The position numbers were made by a program, and so were the translations under genes. 64,000 nt of DNA from Closterium sp. NIES-65 (lineage: Eukaryota > Streptophyta > Zygnematophyceae > Desmidiales > Closteriaceae): positions 56,001-120,000 of the forward strand of contig CANXME010002125.1 in NCBI GenBank assembly GCA_948144175.1. The letters run 5' to 3'. Below the pieces are notes generated by a model, which was not told the DNA's origin, searched no databases, and saw only the letters and a list, made by a program, of their open reading frames with translations. Positions 46,606 through 59,000 of this stretch are shown piece after piece. The stretch's first letter is position 1; every line of letters starts with the position of its first letter.

Positions 46606-46916
46606 CAGGAGAAAAGGAGCGAGAGGAACTTGTGTGAGTGAGTCGTGGAAGATGCGTGTGAGTGATATGTGACCAATGCGAAGGAGGTTGACAGGAGAGG
46701 GAGAGCGGCAATAGTATGAGAGCGATGGGAATGACTGCGGGCCGGAATGGAGAGCGGGACGAGATTTAGTGTGGGAAGGGATTGAGTGCGGGACAGAATT
46801 GAGTGCGGACGGGATTAGGTGTGGGAGGGATTGAGTGCGGGATGCGGAGAGCCACTCTACAACGGGATGTGGACTACGTTGAAGGACACGGGTTGTACGA
46901 GTGATCATTAGTGATA

Positions 46917-47745
46917 ATCAGCGACCGCGACACGAAGTTCACGAGAAATTTCAGGAAAAACCTCTGGGAACAGTTCAACACGCATCTACAGTCCAGTTCA
47001 TCAAATCACCCCGAGACCGACGGAAAGACGGAACGAACGAATCAGACCATGGAGTAGATGATTTGCTCTACATACGGCGACCCCACGGCATGGAGCAGCA
47101 ACTACAGTTGATCGAGTTCGCTTACAACAACGCCGCATCGGCTACGGAAAATTGTCAACGTTCTACATGAAATATGAACAGAACCCCACAACGCACATGA
47201 CACCAAACCCACTCAACTCGACACGACGTGCTCAACAGGCCACCAAAATACTGCAAGCTGCCTGGACCCGCGCAGCAGAGGCAATGAAAAAGGCCAACAC
47301 CATCGCAAAAAAATATGTTGATTGCCACAACCACCCCGTCACATACCGGACATGAGTCTTTGTACTACTCGCCGTACCAAAATTACGACCCCGATGTTGT
47401 GGCCCGTTCCAAATCAGCCAAACGATCACTCCCGTCACAGCCCATCTCCTACTACCTGCCGCCAGGTACATCAGCCCCTCGTTCTATGTCAGTCTCCTTC
47501 GACCATACGTCAGACCACCGGCAAGTTGCCACTACAACTACCGCTATCAATGACTTGCCCGTCATCTGAGCCGATCATAGAAGTAGAGAAAGTCCTTAAC
47601 CATTGGATCTGACACCCTTGAAGATATCAGAGGATTGGATTCCTTGTCCGCTGGAAAGATCGCACGCCAACTGAAGACAGTTGGGTGCTCCTAGGCAGCA
47701 TGAAAAAACACCCTGTCCTCAAGGAGTATTCCAGAAGTTGGGAGT
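46917..47745 (+). pseudogene. chromovirus (Ty3-gypsy) integrase and chromodomain remnant
   Basis: 46917-47054 reads ISDRDTKFTRNF through SSSSNHPETDGKTERTNQ, the integrase core with its Asp and Glu, then hits a stop. A second piece (QLIEFAYNNAAS, 47105-47145) and FYMKYEQNP follow in other frames. 47574-47740 holds a chromodomain end: EVEKVLNHW, then FLVRWKDRTPTEDSWV in another frame. Many shifts and stops, so a dead remnant. LTR ends were not found. Confidence 0.8.
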
Positions 47746-48575
47746 TCTGTGACGTTCAAGCATTAACTTAGTGGAGCTTCCTGAGGAGGGTTCCAAGATT
47801 CCGTGTTGCGCACCGATATAACGTTCAACACTTGACCGTTCTTCGCCGGTTACTGATGAACAATGTTCGCCACTTCGCATCTTTATTATTACCAAACCGC
47901 GCACTGCTGTTCTTGGCCGAGTCGGCGTACGCTTCGGGACTAGCCCGAGCCTAGCTGCGAGCATGGCACTAGCTAGCTTGGAAGGCCGTGTTACTGTTTG
48001 CATGTTTCGCTATAAATGTTCGTTTATGCCTTCGCTCACATGATTGATCCTTTGCCCCTTAGTACGATACAATCTTTGCTCGCTTCATGAATTGCACTCA
48101 TAACAACAAGCCACTTTTCAGAGCAGTGATTGATAGGACATACGGCCGATGACAACATTAATGGTCCAAACCCATGCATAATATAACACCACTTTTTAGG
48201 TGGAATATATACCGTACTATTCAAGCCTGCATGGACACCTTGCTTGTTTGGTAGCAGGCACTATTGCTACGCTGTGTTGTTCCCTTGTGCAGCAAGCACG
48301 AAGTCAAGCCCCATATTTACTCTGCCGATCACACCGCGGCGCTATCTGATTCTCATAATGCAGGGCATGTGTGACAATGCCCCAAGTTTGGCTGGATCAT
48401 ACTGTAACGTAAACATATGGCCGAGAGCCATACCTGTAACATTCCAACGGCACCATGCTGTACAAACACTAGTTGCACCCTAAAACCCTAAACTTGGTAT
48501 GAACAGATAACTCGGGACACAACCCAGCCCTTCTATTACTGGGACGACGTCTGCAAAAATCCAATGGTTCTAGTG
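47746..48575. other. gene-free stretch
   Basis: No supported gene. It probably includes the 3' end or LTR of the chromovirus remnant, but I could not place its borders. Confidence 0.4.
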
Positions 48576-48583
48576 GTCGTGTG

Positions 48584-49087
48584 CAGGGTTCTCGCTAGGT
48601 TTAGGGCCTGTCTGACAGTACCCTCAAAAACATTTTCCCCGTCTTAGGCTTTGACGACGAAATTTTTGTGGTCTGCAGTATAAGCTGAAATATTTTTCCT
48701 AGTCTGATAAACTAGACGAAAAAAAAAAAACCAAGTCAGCCTACAGCGAGGCTGCACAAGGCAGTTACAGAGCTGTATAAGACACGCGTAATGAATGCGC
48801 GTGCAGTTACAAGGCAGCAATCGGCTGTACCTGTGGTGGTCCTGTCCTCTGGTCAACTGGGCCTATGGCCTAGTGGGTCAAGTTGTCGGTTTCAGACGAA
48901 ACCGAACTCGCTATCTGTATCCTCAGATAAAAAATTCTACACGTCTGAAAAAATCATACGAACTTAAAAGTCAAATCTTGCTGATCAGATGAGAACAAAC
49001 ACAAAATCTTAGGATTAAGATGAATACAAAAAAACCAGTCTTAAACGCAGACCATCAGACCAAATTGGTCTGATAACGAGAACCCTG
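48584..49087. mobile_element. hAT-type MITE with 8-bp target duplication
   Basis: The ends are CAGGGTTCTCGC and its complement (CGAGAACCCTG at 49077-49087), an 11-bp perfect terminal inverted repeat of the CAGGG type. GTCGTGTG flanks both sides (48576-48583 and 49088-49095). TIR type and 8-bp duplication are the marks of the hAT superfamily. 504 bases, no coding capacity, so non-autonomous. Confidence 0.88.
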
Positions 49088-49339
49088 GTCGTGTGAATAT
49101 AGTAGGGCTGACCTGGCCTAGTTGAACGTCATTACCTGCCGAACCTTCTCCAACATGTCAAGACAATCTGTCAAGAGCTCGTGTGGGAGTGGCTTGTGAA
49201 GCAGCCTGAGTGAGCCAGTTTATGGAAGGGGTGTGAGCGTGTGGGTGTTGGAGGGGGAGCTACCGCTGCAGTGAAGGCCACTGCCGGAGGGAGTGGTGGA
49301 AGTGCGGTGGGAGTGAGTGCTATTACCCGAGCAAATGTT

Positions 49340-49610
49340 GGAAGTACATTTGGTTGAGGTGGACGGTCAGCAGGTGGGCGGCCAGCAGGTGGGCGGCCAG
49401 CCAAGAGTGAGTTTGTGTAAGGGGTGTGAGTGTGCGAGTGTTCGAACGACTACTGCTGCTGGAATGACTGCTACTGCTGGAGTGAGTGCTAGCGTCTGAG
49501 TGAGTGGTGGAAGTGCGGTGGGGTTGAGTAGCTACCATCCCAGTGATTGCTACTGCCCATGGGAGCGGTGGAAGTGCATGTGGGAGAGGTGGGCGGCGAG
49601 CAGGTGGGTG
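49340..49610 (-). repeat. copies of the kinase C-terminal end
   Basis: Beyond the real stop (49638) the minus strand repeats the last coding piece ([14 protein letters not shown]) at about 49550-49600, ending HGQ-stop. A worn, internally repeated version lies at about 49325-49410 (LLAAHLLTVHLNQMYFQ). The copies lie downstream of the gene's stop. Confidence 0.7.
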
Positions 49611-49637
49611 CTGAAGGAATGAGTGTTGGACTGAGTG

Positions 49638-52600
49638 CTAGCGTCGGAGGGAGCGGTGGAAGTGCATGTGGGAGAGGTGGGCGGCGAGCAGGTGGGCATC
49701 CACTGGCTTCTGCAGCACACCGTCAAACCCCCCCTCTGCACACCTCTGCACCACTCCGCGATCCACGTCGGCTGTCAGAGCCACTATGGGCACCCGCAGA
49801 GAGACAGACCACCCAGCAGGGGCAGCAGCAGGGTTTGAAGCTTCTAGGGGAGGGACGGGCAGAGCAGAAGGGGTTTGATGATGCCTCTGCTGCTGCAACT
49901 GCTGTGCTCGTGAAATGGCTTCAAACTCCACTCTCCTCTCGAGGTCCCGTATGGCTGCTGCTGTTGCGAAGCTGGCAAGGCAAGGAGGCATGGACCGGAA
50001 GGGAGGAACGGAGCAGGTTTGCATTACGTCAAGTGAAGAAGGATTAGGTTTGCAATGAAGCAGGTTTCACAGGAAAAAAACGTTCCCCACTCAGGTTCAC
50101 CACTCAGGTTCACCACTCAGGTTCACCACTCAGGTTCACCACTCAGGTTCACCACTCAGGTTCAGGACTCAGGTTCGGGAATCATCCACATCGATGGCTC
50201 ACTCACCCACATTCACGAGGCAACCATTCCATGCTCACCGCTCACCACCGCTCATGACTACTCACCCGTCCATGCCCGGCATCTGCAGGTCCATGAGAAC
50301 CAAGTCGAACGCATGCTGCAGGGACACATCCTCCTGCTGCTCTCTCCCCTCCTGCTGCTCTCTTGCCTCCTGCTTCCCACTCGCCCCCTCCTCCCCTCTC
50401 CCCTCCTCCTGACCTCCACCTCCCTCCACCCCAGCAGCGATCAACTCTATCGCCTGCTCCCCACGGGAGGCGGTGGTGACTCGGGCGCCCCAGTTGGCGA
50501 GGGAGCGGCGGGCCACGAGGAGATTTACAGGCGTGTCGTCAACCACTAGCACTCGCAGCCCGCCCACCCACGCCCGCGTCACCGCCTCATCTGCCGCCGC
50601 CGTTCGCAGGCCGGTAGCTGTGGCAGTGGTTTCGGCTGCTGCTGAAGACGAGTATCGCCGAAGCCTTCTGCTTGCTCTCCCATTTGAAGCACTCTGTACT
50701 TCTCTTCCCTCGAAAACTGCTGAGCCTTCTCCTGCACTGCCCACCCTCGCCAGTGCCACTAGTGATCGCTCATGTTGCTGCTGTGGCTGCTGCTGCGGTT
50801 TCTGTGGCTGCAACTGCTGCTGCTGGTTCAGGTTATCTTGGACCACCTGGAAATTCTCCTGGCAGTGCTGCGGAAGCAGATTCGTCTCTTCACACTGCTC
50901 CATTGGTTCCGAACTGTGATTCTGCGTACCGCTGCCAACACCGGAACAAATTCCGAAGCCTGTTTCCTGCCAACAAGCACTGCTGGAACCACCTGGGGAA
51001 TCACCTGACTCTGTTTCCTGACTCTGCATCTCTTGCGATGCCAACACGACAAGTTCCTCATCTGAGCAGTGTTCTTGTAGCGAGCAGTGTTCTTGTAGTG
51101 AGGGAATGGCCACGGGAACGGAGAACGCCACAGTGGAGCCACAGCCATGCTGGGAATCAAAGGCAATATCTCCCTTCATTAGAGTCACCTGCGCGTTGCA
51201 AGAAAAAAAAAGTGTTGTTATCAGTCACATACATCCAAAAGATCAGTCATTCTCATGCCGCCATCGCACAGTGTATGAGCATGATTCCTTATGCGAGATG
51301 TTCAGTGCTGCAAATCCCTTAGTCCAAGCTACAGTCTTGAATGCTCTAATGCTGCTATGATGCTTGCGTGCTGATGTCATTGCTCAGACCACTTATGTCA
51401 CTGTTCAATGTTACGCTATGTGTGTGTGTGCGCGCGCATGAGCACTCACCATCTGCTGCATGAGCACGAGCCCAAGTGATGCTCCTGGTCCACTCCCTAC
51501 CTCATGCAACTCCTGAATGGTGAGGGTGCCATGCCATACCATGCCATACCATGCCATACCATGCCATGCCATGCCATACCATGCCATGCCATGCCATGCA
51601 AAGGGGTTAAAGGGAGGATGAGATCCATGTTGGGATGGGATGGGACAGGTTGACATGATGGCATGGGGTGGCGTGGGATGGTGTTAGAGCCTCCCCCCTG
51701 CCCTAGGGTTGGAGCAGAGACAGTGGCAGGCCGCATTTCAAATCTCAGCACGACACCACCGGCAACGTTACAGCTAATAACAACTCACGACCAACGCTAA
51801 TAACAACTCACCACGAGTTTTGAGGCGCCTAAAAAATCTCAGCACGACACCACCAGCAACGTTAAAGCTAATAACAACTCACCACGAGGGAGGAGTGCGA
51901 AGGCTGCCAGTCCCCTGTGGAGTTCAAGCAGAGAGGGAGACGTGAATTTAGAAGTGTTTTGAGACGTCTCAAAACACTTATAATTTCACGTGACTCCAAG
52001 CAGAGGGGGTGGCAAGCCTTGTCTATGCAGGACAGGTGGGCTGCGGAGGCCTTACTTCCACCCTCATTGCAAGCGACAAGTGTGAAGCCATTCATTCACC
52101 CTCATTGCAAGCGACAAGTGTGAAGCCATTCATTCACCCTCATTGCAAGCGACAAGTGTGAAGCCATTCATTCACCCTCATTGCAAGCGACAAGTGTGAA
52201 GCCATTCATTCACCCTCATTGCAAGCGACAAGTGTGAAGCCATTCATTCACCCTCATTGCAAGCGACAAGTGTGAAGCCATTCATTCACCCTCATTGCAA
52301 GCGACAAGTGTGAAGCCATTCATTCACCCTCATTGCAAGCGACAAGTGTGAAGCCATTCATTCACCCTCATTGCAAGCGACAAGTGTGAAGCCATTCATT
52401 CACCCTCATTGCAAGCGACAAGTGTGAAGCCATTCATTCACCCTCATTGCAAGCGACAAGTGTGAAGCCATTCATTCACCCTCATTGCAAGCGACAAGTG
52501 TGAAGCCATTCATTCACCCTCATTGCAAGCGACAAGTGTGAAGCCATTCATTCACCCTCATTGCAAGCGACAAGTGTGAAGCCATTCATTCACCCTCATT

Positions 52601-55600
52601 GCAAGCGACAAGTGTGAAGCCATTCATTCACCCTCATTGCAAGCGACAAGTGTGAAGCCATTCATTCACCCTCATTGCAAGCGACAAGTGTGAAGCCATT
52701 CATTCACCCTCATTGCAAGCGACAAGTGTGAAGCCATTCATTCACCCTCATTGCAAGCGACAAGTGTGAAGCCATTCATTCACCCTCATTGCAAGCGACA
52801 AGTGTGAAGCCATTCATTCACCCTCATTGCAAGCGACAAGTGTGAAGCCATTCATTCACCCTCATTGCAAGCGACAAGTGTGAAGCCATTCATTCACCCT
52901 CATTGCAAGCGACAAGTGTGAAGCCATTCATTCACCCTCATTGCAAGCGACAAGTGTGAAGCCATTCATTCACCCTCATTGCAAGCGACAAGTGTGAAGC
53001 CATTCATTCACCCTCATTGCAAGCGACAAGTGTGAAGCCATTCATTCACCCTCATTGCAAGCGACAAGTGTGAAGCCATTCATTCACCCTCATTGCAAGC
53101 GACAAGTGTGAAGCCATTCATTCACCCTCATTGCAAGCGACAAGTGTGAAGCCATTCATTCACCCTCATTGCAAGCGACAAGTGTGAAGCCATTCATTCA
53201 CCCTCATTGCAAGCGACAAGTGTGAAGCCATTCATTCACCCTCATTGCAAGCGACAAGTGTGAAGCCATTCATTCACCCTCATTGCAAGCGACAAGTGTG
53301 AAGCCATTCATTCACCCTCATTGCAAGCGACAAGTGTGAAGCCATTCATTCACCCTCATTGCAAGCGACAAGTGTGAAGCCATTCATTCACCCTCATTGC
53401 AAGCGACAAGTGTGAAGCCATTCATTCACCCTCATTGCAAGCGACAAGTGTGAAGCCATTCATTCACCCTCATTGCAAGCGACAAGTGTGAAGCCATTCA
53501 TTCACCCTCATTGCAAGCGACAAGTGTGAAGCCATTCATTCACCCTCATTGCAAGCGACAAGTGTGAAGCCATTCATTCACCCTCATTGCAAGCGACAAG
53601 TGTGAAGCCATTCATTCACCCTCATTGCAAGCGACAAGTGTGAAGCCATTCATTCACCCTCATTGCAAGCGACAAGTGTGAAGCCATTCATTCACCCTCA
53701 TTGCAAGCGACAAGTGTGAAGCCATTCATTCACCCTCATTGCAAGCGACAAGTGTGAAGCCATTCATTCACCCTCATTGCAAGCGACAAGTGTGAAGCCA
53801 TTCATTCACCCTCATTGCAAGCGACAAGTGTGAAGCCATTCATTCACCCTCATTGCAAGCGACAAGTGTGAAGCCATTCATTCACCCTCATTGCAAGCGA
53901 CAAGTGTGAAGCCATTCATTCACCCTCATTGCAAGCGACAAGTGTGAAGCCATTCATTCACCCTCATTGCAAGCGACAAGTGTGAAGCCATTCATTCACC
54001 CTCATTGCAAGCGACAAGTGTGAAGCCATTCATTCACCCTCATTGCAAGCGACAAGTGTGAAGCCATTCATTCACCCTCATTGCAAGCGACAAGTGTGAA
54101 GCCATTCATTCACCCTCATTGCAAGCGACAAGTGTGAAGCCATTCATTCACCCTCATTGCAAGCGACAAGTGTGAAGCCATTCATTCACCCTCATTGCAA
54201 GCGACAAGTGTGAAGCCATTCATTCACCCTCATTGCAAGCGACAAGTGTGAAGCCATTCATTCACCCTCATTGCAAGCGACAAGTGTGAAGCCATTCATT
54301 CACCCTCATTGCAAGCGACAAGTGTGAAGCCATTCATTCACCCTCATTGCAAGCGACAAGTGTGAAGCCATTCATTCACCCTCATTGCAAGCGACAAGTG
54401 TGAAGCCATTCATTCACCCTCATTGCAAGCGACAAGTGTGAAGCCATTCATTCACCCTCATTGCAAGCGACAAGTGTGAAGCCATTCATTCACCCTCATT
54501 GCAAGCGACAAGTGTGAAGCCATTCATTCACCCTCATTGCAAGCGACAAGTGTGAAGCCATTCATTCACCCTCATTGCAAGCGACAAGTGTGAAGCCATT
54601 CATTCACCCTCATTGCAAGCGACAAGTGTGAAGCCATTCATTCACCCTCATTGCAAGCGACAAGTGTGAAGCCATTCATTCACCCTCATTGCAAGCGACA
54701 AGTGTGAAGCCATTCATTCACCCTCATTGCAAGCGACAAGTGTGAAGCCATTCATTCACCCTCATTGCAAGCGACAAGTGTGAAGCCATTCATTCACCCT
54801 CATTGCAAGCGACAAGTGTGAAGCCATTCATTCACCCTCATTGCAAGCGACAAGTGTGAAGCCATTCATTCACCCTCATTGCAAGCGACAAGTGTGAAGC
54901 CATTCATTCACCCTCATTGCAAGCGACAAGTGTGAAGCCATTCATTCACCCTCATTGCAAGCGACAAGTGTGAAGCCTCCCAGTTGCAGTGAACTCCAAG
55001 CAGAGAGGGTGGCAGGGCTTGTCAATGCAGGGAATGTGGGCTGCGGAGGCTGCGGAGGCCTTGTTACTTCCATCAGCTTGAAGCCATTCATTCACCCTCA
55101 TTGCAAGCGCAAAGTGTGAAGTAAGGCCTCCGCAGAGGCCTCCCTCAACTCCGCAAAGTGTGAAGCCTCCATCTTTCTTTTGATTTGACTCATTACAAGC
55201 TAAAAGTGTGAAGCCTCCATCTTTCTTTTGATTTGACTCATTACAAGCTAAAAGTGTGAAGCCTCCATCTTTCTTTTGATTTGACTCATTACAAGCTAAA
55301 AGTGTGAAGCCTCCATCTTTCTTTTGATTTGACTCATTACAAGCTAAAAGTGTGAAGCCTCCATCTTTCTTTTGATTTGACTCATTACAAGCTAAAAGTG
55401 TGAAGCCTCCATCTTTTTTTGATTTGACTCATTACAAGCTAAAAGTGTGAAGCCTCCATCTTTCTTTTGATTTGACTCATTACAAGCTAAAAGTGTGAAG
55501 CCTCCATCTTCCTTTTGATTTGACTCATTACAAGCTAAAAGTGTGAAGCCTCCCTCATTCACCCAGTTGCTGTGGACCCCAAGCAGATGGAAATCACTTT

Positions 55601-56017
55601 TGAGGATTCTAAAAAAAGGGTGGCAGGCCGCATTTCGAATCCCTCATCCCACATGCGAAGCCAAAAGTAGCCATTCGTTCCCACTCACTTCAAGAAACAA
55701 GTGTGAAGCCTCCCTGGTGCCTTGAGCTCCGAGCAGAGACGGTGGCAGGCCGCACCCTGAGTCTCGGCACGACAGCACCAGCAATGTGAGAGCTAACAAC
55801 AACCCACCGTGACACGAGAGCTGACAACAACTTACCGCAAGCGAGAAGTGCGAAGCCTCTCTGGTGCCTTGAGCTCCGAGCAGAGACGGTGGCAGGCCGC
55901 ACCCTGAATCCCGGCACGACAGCACCAGCACACCCAACCACTGCCCATTCTCCCACTCAGGATTCCTGGCATTCCCCCTCCCCTCCCTCGATCCACGTAG
56001 TGTGTTGCTCGCTGCAC

Positions 56018-56048
<31 letters not shown>

Positions 56049-59000
56049 AGCTGCTGCTGGAAGTGCCCGTGTTGTGGTGACATGTTTCAGCCAGCGAAAG
56101 GTAGAGAGAATCCAGGCAGTCGCCGAGCTGGTGAGAGCAGGCGTGGGTGCGTGAGGGGTGGCGGTGGAGAGACCTGGAGGAGAGGAGCAAGGCGGGTGCG
56201 AAGGGTGGGGGGGAGAGGGCGTGGGGAACGCACGGGAATGAGGAAGACCAGGCAGCATCCAGCTGGTGAGAGTGGAAGTGGGTGCCTGAGGGGTGGCGGT
56301 GAAAAGGCCTGGATGGAGGAGCAAGGCGGGTGCGAAGGGTGGGGGGGGAAGAGGGAATGAGTAACGGCGTAACAGAGTGAGCGAAGTTTATTCATGTAAC
56401 AAGCTCCCAAATGTGAATGTAAATGCTCACGCAGTTGCTTACCCTGGCAATGAAGGGCGTCTTGCAAACTTGTCCCTAGTGGCACCAGCGACACCCGAAC
56501 TGTCACATGGCCTTGATCCGTGAACTTCACTGCGTTGTCTGAAAGGAAACCAAGGTGGTGTGGTGGTGTGCAGTAAAGTTGAGCACTAGAGCACGAACAT
56601 GTAAAATTGAGCAACGACACCTAGCACCAGCGACACCCGGACTGTCACACGGCCTTGCTCTTTAAATTTCACTGCGTTATCTGAAAGGAAACCAAGGTGG
56701 TGGTGTGTGGTGAAATCATACATCATGTGAAATTGAGCACAAGAGCACGAACACACAACCACAGCTAGTGTCGATTGAGGAATGCAAGTTGGCCCTCAAT
56801 CGATGGATAGGCAGTCAGCGCATGAGCAGTGGGATGGAAAGGCCCAACTCAGACTGGCCATTTTGATGGCGTGCCGTGCCGGGTTGGCTTCAACTCCGCT
56901 CCGCCACCATTGATGCTACATACAGAGGGCCCCACGTAACCTACTGTGCACATGGTACTCCTTCCCTCAATCCCATAGCCTAATAGGTGTTGTAGCTCTC
57001 ATGATATCCTAGTGTTGCCAATGTTGAATCGCTGTTGCGCTATCGCTATGAGAAAATCAACAGGCATGTTGTACAGCATGTTGTGCAGCATGTTGTGCAG
57101 CATGTTGTACAGCATGTTGTGCAGCATGTTGTGCAGCATGTTGTACAGCATGCTGTGCAGCATGTTGTGCAGCATGTTGTACAGCATGTTGTGCAGCATG
57201 TTGAGCAGCATGTTGTGCAGCATGTTGTGCAGCATGTTGTGCAGCATGTTGTGCAGCATGTTGTGCAGCATGTTGTGCAGCATGTTGTGCAGCATGTTGT
57301 GCAGCATGTTGTGCAGCATGTTGTGCAGCATGTTGTGCAGCATGTTGTGCAGCATGTTGTACAGCATGTTGTGCAGCATGTTGTGCAGCATGTTGTGCAG
57401 CATGTTGTGCAGCATGTTGTGCAGCATGTTGTGCAGCATGTTGTGCAGCATGTTGTGCAGCATGTTGTACAGCATGTTGTGCAGCATGTTGTGCAGCATG
57501 TTGTGCAGCATGTTGTGCAGCATGTTGTGCAGCATGTTGTACAGCATGTTGTGCAACATGTTGTGCAGCATGTTGTGCAGCATGTTGTGCAGCATGTTGT
57601 GCAGCATGTTGTGCAGCATGTTGTGCAGCATGTTGTGCAGCATGTTGTGCTCTCTCATGATCATAGTGTTGCCAATGTTGAATCGCTGCTGTGCCATTGC
57701 TATGAGAGCATCAACAAGCTGAGAATGACCACCGTCCTTGTCATATTTGATGCTCGTGCCAAAAACGCGTAGCTCGTCAATCCCAACATGGTCCAGCTCA
57801 GGTCTTGAGTCGGTTCGACATGGACCAGTTCGGATTCAGTTTGACCATTTGACCAGTTCGACCATTTGACCAGTTCGAGGCAATTCGAGCCGAACTGGTT
57901 CGGATTCGACACGTGCTCATGCCTTTCACCACGTACCTGTGATTTCTTTCAGAACTTTAGAGAGGTGCATCGAGTCGGCGATAATGTAAGTGGGAACGTC
58001 GTCGTCAACACTGTCGCAAACTGAAGCGGAAGGAGATACGAGTGGGGTAAAGGAAGCAGAAAGTATGTGTGGGGTAAGCATCAAGGAAGATAATATTTCA
58101 AGTATTTACTTCGAGGGAAAATGCTCAACAATCTACAAGCATCACAAGGAGAACAAGTATATGATACATCACGTCTTGAGATGTAACTAGATCTAGGCAT
58201 ATCAAAACCCCATCTCTTGATGAACTCTTTTGTGCACTCACACTCCATGCCTTTGGAGCGTGCCATCTCCGCTTGTTGCTTCTACCCTCTGACCAGATGC
58301 TGTGCACCCCCCACAACGGGCCACTCACACTCGATTCCTTTGGAGCGTGCCATCTCCGCTTGTCGGTCCAAGGCAGCATGCAGCCACTGGCATGGCACAC
58401 ATCAATCACCGGCAACCAAAGCTTGCGTTTGGAAAGAAATCTCAAAGAGCCACTCACACTCGATTCCTTTGGAGCGTGCTGCCTCCACGTGCCGGTCCAA
58501 GGCGGCATGCAGCCACTCCCTCACGTCAACCACCATCTCATCCCCCACCGCCCTGCCTGCCTCTCACCAGACGCTGTGCACCTCTCTCACCAGACGCTGT
58601 GCACCCCCCACAATGAGGCACTCACACTTCATCCCTTTGGAGAGTGCTGCCTCCGCGTGCCGGTCCAAGGCGGCATGCAGCCACTGGCGCACATCAGTCA
58701 CCGCCTCATCCACCACCGCCTTTCCCGCCTCCAGCCTCGCCACATGCGCTGCACCCCCCTTCATCAAACCAGCGACTCACATTCAATCCCTTTCGAGCGT
58801 GCCTCCTCTGCGTGCCTGTGCAACGCGCCATGCAGCCACTGGCGCACATCGGTCACCGCCTCATCCACCACCGCCCTTCCTGCCTCCAGCTTCGCCAGAT
58901 CCAACACGCGGTTGACCAGATGCAGCGTATCCGTCGCACACCCCCGCGCGATGAGCAGGTCTGATAGGTCAGGGGGTTGGAGCGCCATGTCTGCCAAAGC

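Larger units (their letters stand above)
43361..46850. other. gene-free region with low-complexity repeats
   Basis: No supported gene. Landmarks: an A18 run at about 43743; AAGGCGGC-type repeats at 44100-44220; a TCGAC-rich patch at 44440-44590 recalling the composition of the Crypton-like element; a roughly 17-bp GTGTGTGAGTGATCAAG array at 45540-45900; and a GGAGA pentamer array at 46515-46605. Confidence 0.5.

Noticed and set aside
48868..48890. tRNA or SINE (A-box-like TGGCCTAGTGGG)
   Set aside because: No B box or cloverleaf at the right distance; the stretch lies inside the hAT MITE.
52060..54977. CRISPR-like array
   Set aside because: The 38-bp units are directly joined with no unique spacers, in a eukaryotic intron.
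57012..57772. Long open frames (M-L-C-S, H-V-V-Q, M-L-H-N repeats) on both strands
   Set aside because: They follow directly from a stop-free 12-bp repeat unit, in an intron of the kinase gene.
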